DNA of 64,000 bases, taken from Marinomonas spartinae (lineage in GTDB: Bacteria; Pseudomonadota; Gammaproteobacteria; Pseudomonadales; Marinomonadaceae). Made by a program: the position numbers and the translations under genes. The notes beneath the pieces are model-generated. The model made no database searches, was not told the origin of the DNA, and saw nothing but the letters and a program-made list of their open reading frames with translations. Where the stretch lies: positions 310,001 through 374,000 of the forward strand of contig NZ_FLOB01000001.1 of NCBI RefSeq assembly GCF_900089775.1. Direction: 5' to 3'. How positions within the stretch are numbered: the stretch's first letter is position 1; each line of letters starts with the position of its first letter. Shown one piece after another: positions 9,317 to 16,363 of the stretch.

Positions 9317-9458
9317 TGAGACTTTTGTACGACTACTGCGCTTGCCAATACTTTGTTAACAACAGACTTAAAATGCTCATTTATAGGGATAAACTCCGCT
9401 TTTTCGTCTGTTTTTGCCGCGTCTTGGCGTCGCTTGTGACATCGTGCAAAGGTCTCAT
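9317..9458. mobile_element. MITE-like element, copy 2
   Basis: 142-bp second copy of the element at 338-478. Terminal inverted repeats: left TGAGACTTTTGTACGA; right read inwards TGAGACCTTTGCACGA. It is flanked by TAT on both sides. It interrupts a sequence whose uninterrupted paralogue is at about 7503-7514, upstream of the first Imm49-like gene, which gives an empty site and supports a 3-bp target duplication. Confidence 0.75.
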
Positions 9459-9540
9459 ATTATCACTGTTAAAGTCGCCACCGTTCCAGTGAAATAATGA
9501 ACTAAGAGGATGAAACTGGCTCTGATTAAAAATCAATGAC
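9456..9540 (+). pseudogene. remnant 5' end of a third Imm49-like unit
   Basis: From 9456 the sequence matches the promoter and ribosome-binding region of the first Imm49-like gene (from 7505): 'tattatc', 'ctgttaaa', 'gtgaaata' and 'aagaggat' occur in the same order. An ATG at 9510 begins M-K-x-x-L-I, like the intact copies, but hits a stop after nine codons and the homology then disappears. The matching upstream half is at about 9262-9316, separated by the MITE. The rest of the 9238-9593 gap shows nothing else. Confidence 0.6.
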
Positions 9541-9593
9541 ACGGGCCCTACTTCCATTCCTTCGACTATCTGGTTGACATTGAAAACGGCTGA

Positions 9594-10490
9594 CTAAGGC
9601 GTTGGGTGAAACCAAGTTTGCTTTTCAAGGAATGACATTAACTCATCTTTAAATAACGAGGCTCTGGCTGATAAGCTGCGTCGATAAGGCCACACTAAAT
9701 AAATCTCCCTATCTTGCCCACGCCATTCTGGCAATACTCGAATTAGCTCTCCCTTTTTCAGGTCAGTATTGACAATACTCATTGGAATTAACGAAATACC
9801 TGCCCCTGCCTTGGTCAGGTTAAGTGTGATGTTCATATCGTTGCTGATGTGCTGATGGTCTTTATTCAGCGCATGCCTTTCCCCTGCACTATTGATTAAC
9901 GGCCAATCGGAAAACATTTGAGAGGCGATACTCGGTGCATTTTTCAACTCTTCGATAGAATGAGGCAGAGGGTGCGGCATGTTGGGAGAAGCGACTAAAA
10001 TGGGTTCGATGTGTCCCAGCCGTTTTTGTATCAATGAGGAGTTTGGCTGTGGACCAGAGCGCAGGGCGATGTCTGCGCGGGTACTGATTATGTCTTGCAG
10101 AGTATTGCTTAATTCTATGTCTAGCCTGATATCTGGATACAGTTGGATAAACCCTTGCCAAAATGCGTCCAGTGGTCCACTTCCTAGATTCACCGGTGCT
10201 AAAACCTTTAAATCCCCTTGTAAGCTGTTCAGGGTTTGATCAAGGTTAGAAATGCGCTGGTCTAGGGCATCAACAAACTCAGCACATTCTTGATAGTAAG
10301 CTTCTCCTGCTGGTGTGAGTGTGAGCCCTTTTGTTGAACGATGTAATAACTCGCAGCCAAGTTTTTGTTCGAGGGCACTGATACGACGGGACACAGTGGC
10401 GATGGTCATATCAAGATGCTGTGCCGCCGCCGTGAGGCTATTTTTATTAGCAGCGGTGATAAAAATCTTTAAGTCGTCTAACATTTGCAT
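9594..10490 (-). CDS. LysR-family transcriptional regulator
   Basis: 298-residue LysR-type regulator. The HTH is at residues about 3-62 (LTAAAQHLDMTIATVSRRISALEQKLG). The effector domain belongs to the group that often controls neighbouring oxidoreductase or small-membrane genes (PNSSLIQKRLG and MPHPLPHS motifs). It is divergent from the DUF2798 gene at 10586, with a short AT-rich intergenic region. It probably regulates that gene or itself; the effector is unknown. Confidence 0.87.
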   Translation of the reverse strand: MQMLDDLKIFITAANKNSLTAAAQHLDMTIATVSRRISALEQKLGCELLHRSTKGLTLTPAGEAYYQECAEFVDALDQRISNLDQTLNSLQGDLKVLAPVNLGSGPLDAFWQGFIQLYPDIRLDIELSNTLQDIISTRADIALRSGPQPNSSLIQKRLGHIEPILVASPNMPHPLPHSIEELKNAPSIASQMFSDWPLINSAGERHALNKDHQHISNDMNITLNLTKAGAGISLIPMSIVNTDLKKGELIRVLPEWRGQDREIYLVWPYRRSLSARASLFKDELMSFLEKQTWFHPTP

Positions 10491-10585
10491 ATTTGTAAAA
10501 TGAACTATTAAATTTAGCTATATATTACACATATAGATGCTTGCTAGTCTTGTTTCAAAGAAAATTTAACGATAGGAGTGTTTAT

Positions 10586-10801
10586 ATGAAGCACAGAATT
10601 ATTTTTGCTGTTCTTATGTCGTTTACCTTGTCACTGATTATTTCAGCGTGGATCACTTACGTGAACATCGGCATGCATCCGGATTTTGTTCGTTTTTGGA
10701 TGAATGCTTGGGCGTTAGCTTGGCCAGCCGCTGGCATCATCTCCTTTATCGCAGGGCCTTTTCTGCACAGTTTGGCGTATAAAATTGCCAACAAGATATA
10801 A
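10586..10801 (+). CDS. DUF2798 small membrane protein
   Basis: 71-residue protein with two membrane helices: one N-terminal at about 5-27 and one at about 42-65, with the T-Y-V-N-I-G loop and an A-W-A-L-A-W-P segment before the second helix, which fits DUF2798. I chose the ATG at 10586 because TAGGAG lies 8 nt upstream; an earlier in-frame ATG at 10541 lacks such a site. The family has no assigned function. It is divergent from a LysR gene and followed at once by a clear bidirectional terminator. Confidence 0.78.
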   Translation: MKHRIIFAVLMSFTLSLIISAWITYVNIGMHPDFVRFWMNAWALAWPAAGIISFIAGPFLHSLAYKIANKI

Positions 10802-10833
10802 AAAAGCACAGGGAATATATCTCTGTGCTTTTT
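10801..10833. terminator. bidirectional rho-independent terminator
   Basis: AAAAAGCACAG paired with CTGTGCTTTTT across an 11-nt loop, between the converging DUF2798 and PheS-like genes. It has T-runs on both strands. Confidence 0.85.
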
Positions 10834-10860
10834 GAGTTGTCGTGCCTTTTTCAAAAAGAG

Positions 10861-12015
10861 TTAGATGGCTAAATGCGTCTGGCTGCCCTCGTTAAGCGCT
10901 AAATACACGGTATTGCGGATTTCATTGGCTAATGCGGTGGGAAGGCTTTGGCTAGGATGACGAAGCACTAAGCGTAATAAGAGATTGTCTTGGTGTTCCG
11001 CTATGCCAAGCCTTGCGATGGCGACGGGTGGAAGTGCTTGGTAGGCCGTTCGTGAGACAAGTTGAATGTCTTCTAACCATTCGGCTTGCTCTTCCAGTGC
11101 TAGACGCACTTTATCGCCAATGATGTCCATATCGATATGTTGATCGACAACGAGGGAGAGGTCCCGTCCTGTTATGGGTTGTCGAGAGACTGGCTGCCAA
11201 GGTGAGAGGGTTTGCATTTGTGTTTGCACTCTAGGCTCTGGGTCGCGTAATAAGCGAATGTCAGGAATGCCCTTGCGTAGCATAAGTACTCTATCTAATC
11301 CCAACCCCATAGCAAGGCCCGTATAGTGTTCACTAGACCAGCCATTTCGATCAAGTAAGGCGGGATCAATGTTGCCACACTCGCCTATTTCGACAAGTTC
11401 ACCCTGATCGATGTTGCCTTGTTCAATGGCATCCAGCTGCACACCGTTTTGGGTATACGGATGGGGAGAGGTGGATATTGCCACTTTATGGTTGGGTAAT
11501 AAGGTGCCCATTAATGCGGCAATACTGTCATGCAAAATCTGTTCGTCACTGGCTTGGCTTTTCGGCAGGACAATCCAGATGTCCAGTTGGTGGGGCTCGG
11601 CACTGTGCCAGCGATCAATGCAGTCGCGGCGATAGACAAGGCCATGACTTAATAATCCAAGTGACTCTGGACGATAATGGCGCCAGCTGCTTAACCAGGC
11701 GGGAACGGCGCTAGAGGTTTGCGTTCGTAGCATTAAATCTTTATTGACATAACGGCTATAGCGACTGTCTCTGGAGGCGCCATCGTCGGGATAGCCAAGG
11801 GCGTCATAGTTTTCGTAAACAGGCACTATGGGGTTGGCGTTTAGCCTTTGAATGTAACAAGACCACAGGGATTGGATGGCGGTTTCGGCCTCGCTGATGA
11901 GCTGTTGCATGGCATGAATGCCTTGCTTTGGGTCGGTTAGGTCGCGTAGGGAGAGTGCCTTAAGCAGTTGTTCGAGGGTGAGATATTCGTAGGTTAAATC
12001 GTTGTTAGTAGACAT
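10861..12015 (-). CDS. orphan PheS-like ligase with FDX-ACB domain (SrmL-like)
   Basis: 384-residue class II aminoacyl-tRNA-synthetase paralogue. The PheS-type catalytic core carries motif-2-like sequence GLVYRRDCIDRWH and motif 3 GLAMGLGLDRVLMLRKG near residue 235. A C-terminal ferredoxin-fold anticodon-binding domain follows from about 280 (ITGRDLSLVVD), as in mitochondrial PheRS and the end of PheT. It lacks the long N-terminal coiled coil of true PheS and has no pheT neighbour, so it is not the housekeeping enzyme. It resembles proteins I recall being named 'PheS-related mystery ligase SrmL'; the substrate is unknown. I chose the ATG at 12015 because GGAG lies 7 nt upstream; an in-frame ATG at 12036 exists. 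A short ORF and competing stems precede it. Confidence 0.75.
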   Translation of the reverse strand: MSTNNDLTYEYLTLEQLLKALSLRDLTDPKQGIHAMQQLISEAETAIQSLWSCYIQRLNANPIVPVYENYDALGYPDDGASRDSRYSRYVNKDLMLRTQTSSAVPAWLSSWRHYRPESLGLLSHGLVYRRDCIDRWHSAEPHQLDIWIVLPKSQASDEQILHDSIAALMGTLLPNHKVAISTSPHPYTQNGVQLDAIEQGNIDQGELVEIGECGNIDPALLDRNGWSSEHYTGLAMGLGLDRVLMLRKGIPDIRLLRDPEPRVQTQMQTLSPWQPVSRQPITGRDLSLVVDQHIDMDIIGDKVRLALEEQAEWLEDIQLVSRTAYQALPPVAIARLGIAEHQDNLLLRLVLRHPSQSLPTALANEIRNTVYLALNEGSQTHLAI

Positions 12016-12068
12016 AGTTATGCTCCATAAATCCAAGATAAAAAGTGAAAGTCGTCTTTTTTGGATTC

Positions 12069-12155
12069 CTCCGAGTCGGGACTCGGAGAGAGCTTGTCTA
12101 TGAAAGGTTATTTCAAGTAGAACAAAGCCGCCGGGTCCAGTGTAGGGACTCGGAG
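12069..12155 (-). promoter_or_regulatory. possible attenuator-like leader with competing stems
   Basis: In minus-strand RNA order, the 9-mer CTCCGAGTC occurs twice (12155-12147 inside the short ORF, and 12088-12080), followed by one complementary GACTCGGAG (12077-12069). Either copy can pair with the single complement, so two mutually exclusive stems are possible ahead of the PheS-like gene. No U-tract follows the downstream hairpin, so a simple terminator is not shown. Another hairpin lies upstream at 12225-12257. Confidence 0.4.
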
Positions 12156-12194
12156 GCGGATAAATCGATGTGGACGTGCGAGTAAATAAGTCAT
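12108..12194 (-). CDS. 28-residue leader ORF upstream of the PheS-like ligase
   Basis: Short ORF with an ATG at 12194 preceded by CTAGGA with an 8-nt spacing, ending in TAA at 12108. The peptide begins M-T-Y-L-L-A-R-P-H-R-F-I-R and ends A-L-F-Y-L-K. It is basic and contains two Phe and two Tyr. It overlaps the first of the two identical stem elements, which would let translation decide which RNA stem forms. It could be a regulatory leader peptide, a substrate of the adjacent ligase, or a chance ORF; conservation would decide. Confidence 0.35.
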   Translation of the reverse strand: MTYLLARPHRFIRLRVPTLDPAALFYLK

Positions 12195-12277
12195 GATTTT
12201 GATCCTAGCAGCTTGTCTTTTACAGAACAAGACACGCTTGAAGCGATTGCCTTGTTCCTAGCTGTCATAGATAAGAC

Positions 12278-12928
12278 CTAAACCGCATTTGGCGCTGTTG
12301 GTTCTGAGTAATCTTCTTGTTGAAGCGGATCTTGTTCTGCTTTTCCCCACTGCTTTTCCAATGGCAGTACACCTGCCCATACTGGCCAGTCGTTATCGGC
12401 AGGGTCGTCAACGGGGGGCTCAGCGCGCATTTTGACAGAAGCTTCGTCGATTTTGATTCGAACCACGCCCGTGGCTTTGATTTCCTGTTCGTTCACTGGG
12501 CGTAGTGTTTCCCAGCGGCCAGGGCTGACTTTGTCTAAGAAGAGTTTGAACTGGCGAACTTTTTCTTCTTGGTCCTCAATACGTTCTGGTACACCAAATA
12601 AGGTGACGGAACGATAGTTCACCGAATGGTGCATGGCAGAACGTGCCAATACCAAACCATCCAATAGACTGACGTTAATGCAAACTTTTTCAGGCTCGTC
12701 GATTGGTCCTTTGACATTGCGCGCTTTGGAATGGGCGTGCCAGTAGAAATAATCGCCTTCTCGCCAATGGCTGGTGGGCGTAACGAAGGCTTGGCCGTCT
12801 TTAGTTTGTCCTACATGACACATTAACGCCGCATCGATAATGTCTAGGGCTAGGTCTTTATCGTAGGAGGCGCGGTTTGGTCCACGCTTTACTCTGCTTA
12901 ATGACGTTTCTGTGAGTGACTGGCTCAT
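12278..12928 (-). CDS. pyridoxamine 5'-phosphate oxidase-like flavin-binding protein
   Basis: 216-residue split-barrel protein of the Pyridox_ox_2 group (flavin-nucleotide-binding). Supporting segments are YDKDLALDIIDAALMCHVGQ, FVTPTSHWREGDYFYWHAHSKARN and SAMHHSVNYRSVTLFG, the usual FMN-contacting order in this family. The exact reaction is unknown for most members. It is divergent from a MocR-type PLP-dependent regulator, and such pairs are common; the regulator probably controls this gene in response to a B6 or amino-compound signal. AAGGAG precedes the start. Confidence 0.83.
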   Translation of the reverse strand: MSQSLTETSLSRVKRGPNRASYDKDLALDIIDAALMCHVGQTKDGQAFVTPTSHWREGDYFYWHAHSKARNVKGPIDEPEKVCINVSLLDGLVLARSAMHHSVNYRSVTLFGVPERIEDQEEKVRQFKLFLDKVSPGRWETLRPVNEQEIKATGVVRIKIDEASVKMRAEPPVDDPADNDWPVWAGVLPLEKQWGKAEQDPLQQEDYSEPTAPNAV

Positions 12929-13034
12929 GAATTCTCTCCTTGTATCTTGTTAGATGGCTAGCTATAACAAGACTTTAGAGAAATCTGGCTTTAATAAAAA
13001 TAGCCAGAATGAAGATAAACAAGCAGGCCAGATT

Positions 13035-14588
13035 ATGAAGCACGCGGTAGCCAGTTTGCGCTTCTCTTTAAGTGAAGATGCGCCCTATTACCAACAATTG
13101 ATTGAGCAAATCCAGCACGGCATTGCATCCGGGCAATTATCTGTAAACGATAAATTACCGTCGTCGCGGACCTTGGCATTGTCCTTGGGCGTGTCTCGGA
13201 GTACGACGTCCAGAGCCTATGAACAGCTCATTGCCGAAGGGATTCTCGTGAGTGAGCAAAAGCGTGGTGTATTTGTTGCGGCGACTACGATTAGTAGCAT
13301 AGCAGCGCAATCTGTCAGGGCTACGTCGCCTATTGAGGTAGAGAAGATGGCCAATGAGGAAAAGACGGTCGAACAAGCGTGGCTAGCCTTTGACTCTGGG
13401 GCGGATGTGTCTGTCTTTCCGAGTAAAGAGTGGGCCGCTAGTATGCGCCGCAGCTGGTTAAAACCGGATTGGAGAGTATTAAATGGTGATTATGAATCAG
13501 GTTTGCCAGCGCTGAAGGAAGCGATCAGGGACTACCTTTATCAAGTGCGAGGTTTGCTATGTGATGGTGAGCAAGTGTTCTTGACAGCGGGTAATCGCGA
13601 TGCATTGTTACAGCTGCAACATGTTTTCGTCAGCGTTGCGAAAAAAGCCAAATGGTGGGTTGAAGATCCCACTTATTTGCCGATAATCGAGACACTTTCA
13701 CAACAAGGAAACGTTGGTCTTCTGCCCATGGACGATGACGGCGCCTGTTTGCAAACTGCAGACAATTCAAGCTTCTCTCCAGATAATATCGCAGTGCTGA
13801 CACCCGGCCGACAGTATCCTTTAGGTATAACAATGAGCTCGCCAAGACGGCAAGAGTGGATTCAGCGTTTACAAGATCCCTCCTCTTCTTGGTGGTTAGT
13901 GGAAGATGATTATGACAATGAATTTGTCTATCAGGGTCGAAGTAATGTACCGCTCATGCAAACCGCGAGTTTGCATGAGGTAGCAAAGGATCGTTTGTTT
14001 TTTATTGGTAGTTTTTCCAAGGTGCTTTTTCGCGGTTTGCGCTTGGGTTTTATTATCGCTCCTTTGAAACATGCTAAACAATTGGCAAGGAGTCAAAAGT
14101 TGCTAGGTTCTTCCGTGTCTTTACCCATACAACCTGCCGTAGCGGACTTTATGATTCAGGGGAACTTTGGCCGACATATGAATCGTATGCGCCGCTACTA
14201 TCGCTTAAAGCGAGATGCCTTGCTGGCACTGTTGGAGGCGTGTCTAGTTCCTTGGTTTGTATGGCAACGGCCGAGTGGTGGCATGCATGTTTTGATTGAA
14301 TTGGCACCGTGTTGGTTTGATGAACTGCGTGGCCCCGTCGAAACGATGGAAGCAGACAAGTCTAAGGGCCTGAAGCCGCCGCTGTGGGATGAGGTCATCG
14401 CGGCGAGGATGAAAGAGCAAGGCCTCCTGTTATCGACCTTGTCGAGCCATTTTGTAAAAAAGCCTAGCCGACAGGGCTTTATTCTCGGGTTTAGCAGTAC
14501 TCCAGAAGACGTGATGCGTGTTTTGGTACAGGCACTGGCTGAGGTTTGTAGAGAACTTTGTCCTAGAGATAGGCATATTAGAGTGTAA
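13035..14588 (+). CDS. MocR/PdxR-type regulator (GntR HTH fused to aminotransferase domain)
   Basis: 517-residue MocR-family regulator. An N-terminal winged HTH (about 10-78, LPSSRTLALSLGVSRSTTSRAYEQL) joins a class I aminotransferase-like domain from about 105, with the PLP lysine expected in FFIGSFSKVLFRGLRLGF. It binds PLP and controls B6 or amino acid genes in characterised cases. The ATG at 12954 is also in frame and would give 544 residues, but that leaves only 25 bp to the divergent gene. The ATG at 13035 (MKHAVASLRF) gives a normal MocR N-terminus and room for a promoter, so I chose it. Likely target: the divergent flavin-binding gene. Confidence 0.83.
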   Translation: MKHAVASLRFSLSEDAPYYQQLIEQIQHGIASGQLSVNDKLPSSRTLALSLGVSRSTTSRAYEQLIAEGILVSEQKRGVFVAATTISSIAAQSVRATSPIEVEKMANEEKTVEQAWLAFDSGADVSVFPSKEWAASMRRSWLKPDWRVLNGDYESGLPALKEAIRDYLYQVRGLLCDGEQVFLTAGNRDALLQLQHVFVSVAKKAKWWVEDPTYLPIIETLSQQGNVGLLPMDDDGACLQTADNSSFSPDNIAVLTPGRQYPLGITMSSPRRQEWIQRLQDPSSSWWLVEDDYDNEFVYQGRSNVPLMQTASLHEVAKDRLFFIGSFSKVLFRGLRLGFIIAPLKHAKQLARSQKLLGSSVSLPIQPAVADFMIQGNFGRHMNRMRRYYRLKRDALLALLEACLVPWFVWQRPSGGMHVLIELAPCWFDELRGPVETMEADKSKGLKPPLWDEVIAARMKEQGLLLSTLSSHFVKKPSRQGFILGFSSTPEDVMRVLVQALAEVCRELCPRDRHIRV

Positions 14589-14794
14589 ATAAAATGTGGT
14601 TTTATGTTTTATAAAAAGGATTTTTGAAAAAAAATCGTGAAGAAAGTGAGTTCAATCGCTAAACTGGGGTTTGTGTACTGGGTATTTTTTGTTATATTCC
14701 GCCCAACAAATACAAATTCAAGTGTCAGCTGTAAGTTTACATTGTTGATATAGCGGCTTCTTTATGGATTTATAGCAATCGTTTGGAAAAAAAA

Positions 14795-15139
14795 GTGAAC
14801 AAATGTAGCACCTTGTCATCTAAAAAAGAGTCTCTTACTAAGCAAATAGCCTTTTATTTGCTAGGGGCTTTTGTGTGCTCTTTTTTTACGTTTTATTTAG
14901 TGTCTGATGTTTCCATTCCATCGTATCTCATTGTTCTTCCACCCCAAATTTTAGAAGCGTTGCCATCAATCAGCAGTGCTTTTGCTCTCGTAATATTGGT
15001 TGGGTACTTGTTGAAATTGACAAGTATCAACTTTGCTCGTTGTCAAATGACCACCTTATTGTGCTGTTCTCCTGCTCGGATCATCACGAATGATCCACAG
15101 GAAGCCAGGTGTAGAGCACCCTTTTTCAGATTTAGGTGA
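14795..15139 (+). CDS. hypothetical small membrane protein upstream of cyoA
   Basis: About 114 residues from a GTG at 14795 preceded by GGAA (a TTG at 14783 is also possible). It has two hydrophobic stretches, at about 22-42 and 62-82, the second after a Pro-rich loop. The C-terminal 35 residues are Cys- and Arg-rich, with no recognisable domain. I do not recognise the family. It sits between the MocR gene and the cyo operon and may be a lineage-specific gene or a spurious ORF; its 3' end overlaps a small hairpin (GGATCAT...ATGATCC at 15077-15095). The stretch 14589-14794 holds an AT-rich presumed promoter. Confidence 0.4.
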   Translation: MNKCSTLSSKKESLTKQIAFYLLGAFVCSFFTFYLVSDVSIPSYLIVLPPQILEALPSISSAFALVILVGYLLKLTSINFARCQMTTLLCCSPARIITNDPQEARCRAPFFRFR

Positions 15140-15145
15140 TCCAAT

Positions 15146-15189
15146 AACACGATTACCTCGTTAATAAGAACTAACGAGGTAATGGTGTT
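15146..15189. terminator. long hairpin upstream of cyoA
   Basis: ATTACCTCGTTA (15152-15163) pairs perfectly with TAACGAGGTAAT (15172-15183), and the stem extends through AACAC/GTGTT with one mismatch. It ends in a short T-run, so it may terminate the upstream transcript. A weaker CCGG hairpin followed by six T's lies near 15231-15252. Confidence 0.6.
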
Positions 15190-15304
15190 TTAGTGCTGTC
15201 CGCAGTGCTCGGAACATCTTTGCTGAAATGCCGGTAATGTGCCGGTTTTTTCGTTCTGCTTCTTGATGGGCAAGTTGCAGTGTTGTGAACCTCAGGGTTA
15301 GAGG

Positions 15305-16363
15305 ATGATTCTCTTGTTAACTCGTATCCTAAGTAAAATCGCTTTGGCGATAACAGTGGCGTTACTCGCTGGTTGTCAGGGTGGCGTGCTTGATCCTAAA
15401 GGACAAGTCGGTATTGAAGAGAAGCAACTCATTATTGTTGCGACTGTTCTTATGCTGCTTGTTGTAATTCCTGTGATCTTTATGACACTTTATTTCGCTT
15501 GGAAATATCGTGAAGGTCGCAATGAGATTTACGAACCAAAATGGTCGCACTCTACAAAAATTGAAGCTATCGTTTGGACGATTCCTATTATCATTGTCAT
15601 TATTCTTGGCGTGATCACTTGGAAGTCGACTCATGCATTAGATCCTTACAAGCCTCTAAAATCGGACAAAGATCATATCAACGTTCAGGTCGTTTCGATG
15701 AACTGGAAGTGGTTGTTTATCTATCCGGATCTTGGTATTGCTTCGGTGAACGAGCTGAGATTTCCAGCTAATGTTCCTGTGTCATTTCAGATAACTTCTG
15801 AGGCAACAATGAACTCGTTCTTCATTCCTCAATTGGGTAGTCAAATTTACTCAATGGCGGGCATGATTACTAAGCTTCATTTGATTGCTAATGAGCCTGG
15901 TACATATAAAGGTTATTCGGCTAACTATAGTGGTCCTGGCTTTACTGGTATGAAATTTAATGCCATTGCCATGGATAGCGAAGCGGACTTTGATAAGTGG
16001 GTTGAAGGCGTGAAAGCCGGGTCTATTAGCGGCGTGAAAAACAACGGCATCTTAGATCAGAGCTCTTACGATGAACTTGCTAAGTACGACTTACATGCTC
16101 ACGTTCATAAGCCGACACCTGTTCAATATTATAGTTCTATTCAGCCTGGTATTTTCATGAACAATGTTATGAAGTTCATGAAAGATTACGGCACGGTAGA
16201 CATATTGGAAGGTACCTCTTTTGATGTCCCTAAGATGCGTCAGATGAAGAATAGCAATATGAATCAAGGTGGGATGTCGCATGGTGAAATGAGCCACGGT
16301 GAAATGAACCACGGCTCGTCTGAAGATTCATCTCACAAGATGCATATGGAGGAAGACAAATAA
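15305..16363 (+). CDS. cyoA: cytochrome bo3 ubiquinol oxidase subunit II
   Basis: Subunit II of the proton-pumping quinol oxidase in the inner membrane. Lipoprotein signal with lipobox LAGC (Cys23), two membrane helices (about 40-65 and 85-107), then the cupredoxin domain, which lacks the CuA ligand set, as expected for a quinol rather than cytochrome c oxidase ([23 protein letters not shown] is typical CyoA). At 352 residues it is somewhat long. The last 35 residues form a Met/His-rich tail with repeated M-S-H-G-E units. It overlaps cyoB by one base, and the operon order cyoABCDE is standard. Confidence 0.95.
   Translation: MILLLTRILSKIALAITVALLAGCQGGVLDPKGQVGIEEKQLIIVATVLMLLVVIPVIFMTLYFAWKYREGRNEIYEPKWSHSTKIEAIVWTIPIIIVIILGVITWKSTHALDPYKPLKSDKDHINVQVVSMNWKWLFIYPDLGIASVNELRFPANVPVSFQITSEATMNSFFIPQLGSQIYSMAGMITKLHLIANEPGTYKGYSANYSGPGFTGMKFNAIAMDSEADFDKWVEGVKAGSISGVKNNGILDQSSYDELAKYDLHAHVHKPTPVQYYSSIQPGIFMNNVMKFMKDYGTVDILEGTSFDVPKMRQMKNSNMNQGGMSHGEMSHGEMNHGSSEDSSHKMHMEEDK

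Noticed and set aside
12225-12257. GAACAAG...CTTGTTC hairpin as a terminator of the flavin-binding-protein gene
   Set aside because: No T-tract follows on the minus strand; kept only as a structural element of the leader.
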